A DNA stretch of 5,561 nt from Christensenella sp. UBA5327 (GTDB lineage: Bacteria; Bacillota; Clostridia; Christensenellales; Aristaeellaceae), in assembly GCA_002411105.1 (NCBI GenBank), contig DHQX01000012.1:1-5561 (forward strand). Reading direction: 5' to 3'. Of this stretch, positions 5,452 through 5,561 are shown one piece after another. The number at the start of each line of letters is the position of its first letter. Positions within the stretch are counted from its first letter, which is position 1. Position numbers and translations under genes: made by a program. Under the pieces are notes generated by a model, which ran no database searches, was not told the DNA's origin, and saw only the letters and a program-made list of their open reading frames with translations.

Positions 5452-5561
5452 GCTTGTCTGCCCTCCTTGATGTATGCCATGGCGGCGTTCACATATTCCG
5501 GATGCTTCCGGATGACCCCATCAAGCCCCTTGCCGCCCTCCGGGCTTCGCCTGACGCCTGC
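5448..5561 (-). CDS. kamD: Lysine 5,6-aminomutase alpha subunit, C-terminal end only
   Basis: The window holds the last 37 codons of a gene entering from the right and ending in TGA at 5448-5450. The segment GGKGLDGVIRKHPEYVN resembles the C-terminal tail of KamD proteins, where a GGKGLDG stretch is followed by a variable tail. The ATGA overlap with the kamE start supports the assignment, because the two subunits form one complex and are normally encoded as kamD-kamE. KamD supplies the TIM barrel over which the KamE cofactors act. Only the tail is visible, so the call rests largely on the neighbour. Confidence 0.78.
   Translation of the reverse strand, partial: AGVRRSPEGGKGLDGVIRKHPEYVNAAMAYIKEGRQA

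Noticed and set aside
1..5561. CRISPR arrays, insertion sequences, tRNA or rRNA genes, attachment sites
   Set aside because: No direct-repeat array, transposase-like frame, terminal inverted repeats or tRNA-like fold was seen. The window is almost fully explained by two metabolic operons.

Overview
All the genes that can be supported lie on the minus strand, so the window is best read from its right end to its left. The DNA is GC-rich. Ribosome-binding sites are strong and AGGAGG-like, genes are tightly packed with two ATGA start/stop overlaps, and a vitamin-B12-dependent lysine aminomutase is present. Together these suggest an anaerobic amino-acid-fermenting bacterium, such as a GC-rich member of the Clostridia or a member of the Synergistota. 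The phylum is inferred and cannot be settled from this window. The solute-binding protein has a signal-peptidase-I type leader without a lipobox cysteine, which slightly favours a diderm host but does not prove it.

Right part (about 4674-5561): the end of a lysine-fermentation operon. The last 37 codons of a probable kamD (lysine 5,6-aminomutase alpha subunit) overlap the start of kamE (beta subunit, cobalamin- and PLP-binding) by four bases. kamE ends in a small hairpin that contains its stop codon, and a strong intrinsic terminator follows at once.

Junction (4506-4673): a near-consensus sigma-70 type promoter (TTGACA, 17 bp, TACAAT) faces left. A 10-bp palindrome overlaps its -10 box and likely start site, which is a good candidate operator. 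A leader of about 90 nt follows.

Left part (1-4505): a second operon with five genes in view. In transcription order they are a Gfo/Idh/MocA-family NAD(P)-dependent oxidoreductase, a zinc-dependent medium-chain polyol/alcohol dehydrogenase, a sugar phosphate isomerase/epimerase-type TIM barrel, a periplasmic sugar-binding protein, and the first ATPase domain of an RbsA/MglA-type sugar importer that runs off the left edge. No permease or regulator is in view; the permease is expected further left. Stem-loops sit in the gaps on both sides of the binding-protein gene and may set its expression apart from its neighbours.

The second operon looks like uptake of a sugar, cyclitol or sugar derivative followed by dehydrogenation, isomerisation or epimerisation, and a second dehydrogenation or reduction. 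The substrate cannot be named from sequence alone. Nothing here is a clearly new type of system. The most promising lead is the unassigned dehydrogenase/dehydrogenase/epimerase pathway and its regulatory layout.
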